Below, in pieces: positions 13,732 through 14,777 of a stretch of DNA of 14,777 nt. The translations under genes and the position numbers were made by a program. The notes under the pieces were generated by a model that ran no database searches, had not been told where the DNA came from, and saw only the letters and a list, made by a program, of their open reading frames with translations. Positions within the stretch are counted from its first letter, which is position 1, and each line of letters opens with the position of its first letter. This DNA comes from JADJLQ01 sp964405735. Its GTDB lineage: Bacteria > Bacteroidota > Bacteroidia > Chitinophagales > Saprospiraceae. The DNA lies in the NCBI GenBank assembly GCA_964405735.1, contig CAYOPD010000102.1:1-14777 (forward strand), read 5' to 3'.

Positions 13732-14777
13732 ATGAAAAAACTGATTTTATCATGGGTCTGCCTGTGTTCTTTTCCCTTATTGTTGGTCAGCCAGGCTCCC
13801 AACAAGTTTAATTACCAGGGCATAGCCCGTAAAAGCGATGGCAGCCCACTGGCCAACCAGGCGGTCAGCCTGAGGCTGAGCATTGTAAGGCCCGAGCCGG
13901 AAGCCGTACTGTATTCAGAAAGTCACCACCTGACGACCAATCCATTCGGGATATATAATGCAGTCATCGGGGGCGGTACACTCATCAGCGGATCGATGGC
14001 GGCGATCGACTGGAGCCAGGGAAATAAAAGTTTGAAGGTAGAGATAGACCCCCTGGGCGGAAATCAATATCAATTGGCAGGCATCAGTCCCTTACTAAGC
14101 GTACCTTTTGCCTTGTATGCGCTGTCGGGAAATCAAGGCCCGAAAGGGGACCCTGGCGTTGCAGGAGCGGCTGGTCCACAAGGACCCAAAGGAGATAAAG
14201 GAGACCAAGGAAACATTGGTCCCATGGGAGCGCAGGGACTAAAAGGAGATAAAGGAGATTCCGGGGCAACCGGGTTGCAGGGACCCGCCGGCCCAACCGG
14301 TCCCCAGGGACCCAAGGGAGATCAAGGAGATATTGGCCTTACCGGAGCACAGGGTCCAAAGGGAGATAAAGGAGATATTGGAGCAATTGGACAAATTGGT
14401 CCAAAAGGCGATAAAGGTGATCAGGGAGCAACAGGTTTGACCGGAGCACAGGGTCCAAAGGGAGATAAAGGGGATATGGGAGCAACCGGACCACCGGGCC
14501 CCAAAGGGGATCAAGGGGATCAAGGGAATCAAGGGAATCAAGGGGATACAGGTCCTCAGGGCCCCAAAGGCGAAAAAGGAGATATAGGCACGGCTGGTCC
14601 TCAAGGACTTAAGGGGGACAAGGGAGATAAAGGGGATACTGGTCCCCCTGGGACATATACGGCAGGACAGGGCATAACCATAGCATCCAATACCATCAGC
14701 GCGAACAACCTGGCCGGGGATGTGACCGGCTCTCCGGCGAACAACTTGGTGACCAGGCTTCAGGGAAGGGCTGTGAG
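13732..14777 (+). CDS. Secreted collagen-like protein (3' end outside window)
   Basis: The frame is open from ATG 13732 to the window end (348 codons). A signal peptide (MKKLILSWVCLCSFPLLLVS) is followed by a domain (residues about 21-130) common in Bacteroidota surface proteins: FNYQGIARKSDGSPL, YSESHHLTTNPFGIYNAVIG, LSVPFALYA. Residues 133-309 are 59 uninterrupted Gly-X-Y triplets, rich in GPKGDKGD and with few prolines in the Y position. Lys-Gly-Asp pairs are known to stabilise bacterial collagen triple helices without hydroxyproline. Then QGITIASNTISANNLAGDVT and LVTRLQG start a domain like those of phage-tail-type and surface fibre proteins, probably for trimerisation. The full length and any C-terminal anchor or sorting domain are unknown. 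It lies 16 bases behind the T9SS cargo gene and is likely co-transcribed. A fibrous surface or matrix role is inferred. Confidence 0.9.
   Translation, partial: MKKLILSWVCLCSFPLLLVSQAPNKFNYQGIARKSDGSPLANQAVSLRLSIVRPEPEAVLYSESHHLTTNPFGIYNAVIGGGTLISGSMAAIDWSQGNKSLKVEIDPLGGNQYQLAGISPLLSVPFALYALSGNQGPKGDPGVAGAAGPQGPKGDKGDQGNIGPMGAQGLKGDKGDSGATGLQGPAGPTGPQGPKGDQGDIGLTGAQGPKGDKGDIGAIGQIGPKGDKGDQGATGLTGAQGPKGDKGDMGATGPPGPKGDQGDQGNQGNQGDTGPQGPKGEKGDIGTAGPQGLKGDKGDKGDTGPPGTYTAGQGITIASNTISANNLAGDVTGSPANNLVTRLQGRAV
14341..14471 (+). repeat. Long direct repeat inside the collagen region
   Basis: A 32-base identical segment starts at 14341 and again at 14440. The 99-base offset equals 11 Gly-X-Y triplets, so the reading frame and triplet register are kept. 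This points to in-frame duplication of a collagen block. Confidence 0.7.
14506..14541 (+). repeat. Four 9-bp tandem units in the collagen region
   Basis: Four copies of a 9-base unit, GGG(G/A)ATCAA, encode GDQ GDQ GNQ GNQ in succession. The unit length of three codons means slippage changes the collagen length without frameshift. Confidence 0.8.

Noticed and set aside
14084..14604. Minus-strand open frames with Ile-Pro-Leu repeats
   Set aside because: They are the reverse complement of the Gly-X-Y codons; the regular pattern comes from the collagen repeat.

Overview
The window looks like a piece of a Bacteroidota chromosome, probably from the Saprospiria/Chitinophagia side, although the class is an inference. 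Four signs agree: C-terminal sorting domains of the type IX secretion system (T9SS), many small lipoproteins with a Cys after a short hydrophobic leader, almost no Shine-Dalgarno sequences, and several copies of the Bacteroidota housekeeping promoter (-33 TTTG, 19-21 bp spacer, -7 TAnnTTTG). No tRNA, rRNA, transposase, integrase or CRISPR array was seen. Both ends cut through genes.

Left part (1-4794). A secreted lipoprotein gene on the minus strand runs off the left edge. It looks like a glycoside-hydrolase-type TIM barrel followed by an amidotransferase-like fold. Divergent from it is a secreted protein with two complete SGNH/GDSL esterase domains in one chain. Right behind lies a UPF0126/TRIC-type membrane protein with its own promoter and probably a GTG start at 3783. 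From 4451 to about 4738 there is a decayed internal fragment of an alpha/beta-hydrolase gene that keeps only the nucleophile-elbow region.

Middle part (4795-10855). On the minus strand, a small lipoprotein and a very large secreted beta-propeller/Ig/T9SS-sorting protein form a likely two-gene operon. Divergent from it, sharing a 154-bp promoter region, are two plus-strand lipoprotein genes: a small helical one, and a 520-residue one with a CARDB-like Ig domain and a transglutaminase-like Cys-His-Asp domain that starts at TTG.

Right part (10856-14777). A monofunctional aspartokinase (lysC) is the only core metabolic gene. It is followed by two related small lipoproteins, the second carrying a heavy-metal-binding domain with a Met-rich linker and His-rich tail. 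A strong terminator ends this unit. The next 260 bp holds only short degenerate repeats. Then come a small T9SS cargo protein and, 16 bp on, a collagen-like secreted protein with 59 uninterrupted Gly-X-Y triplets, cut by the right edge.

Overall this is mostly an envelope and secretion neighbourhood: at least six predicted lipoproteins, two proteins with T9SS sorting domains, carbohydrate-active or esterase-like enzymes and a collagen-like surface protein. No defence system, phage or biosynthetic cluster is evident. The most unusual items are the fused double SGNH esterase, the CARDB/transglutaminase-like lipoprotein, the metal-binding lipoprotein pair with a perfect palindrome just before the second start codon, and the KGD-rich collagen.
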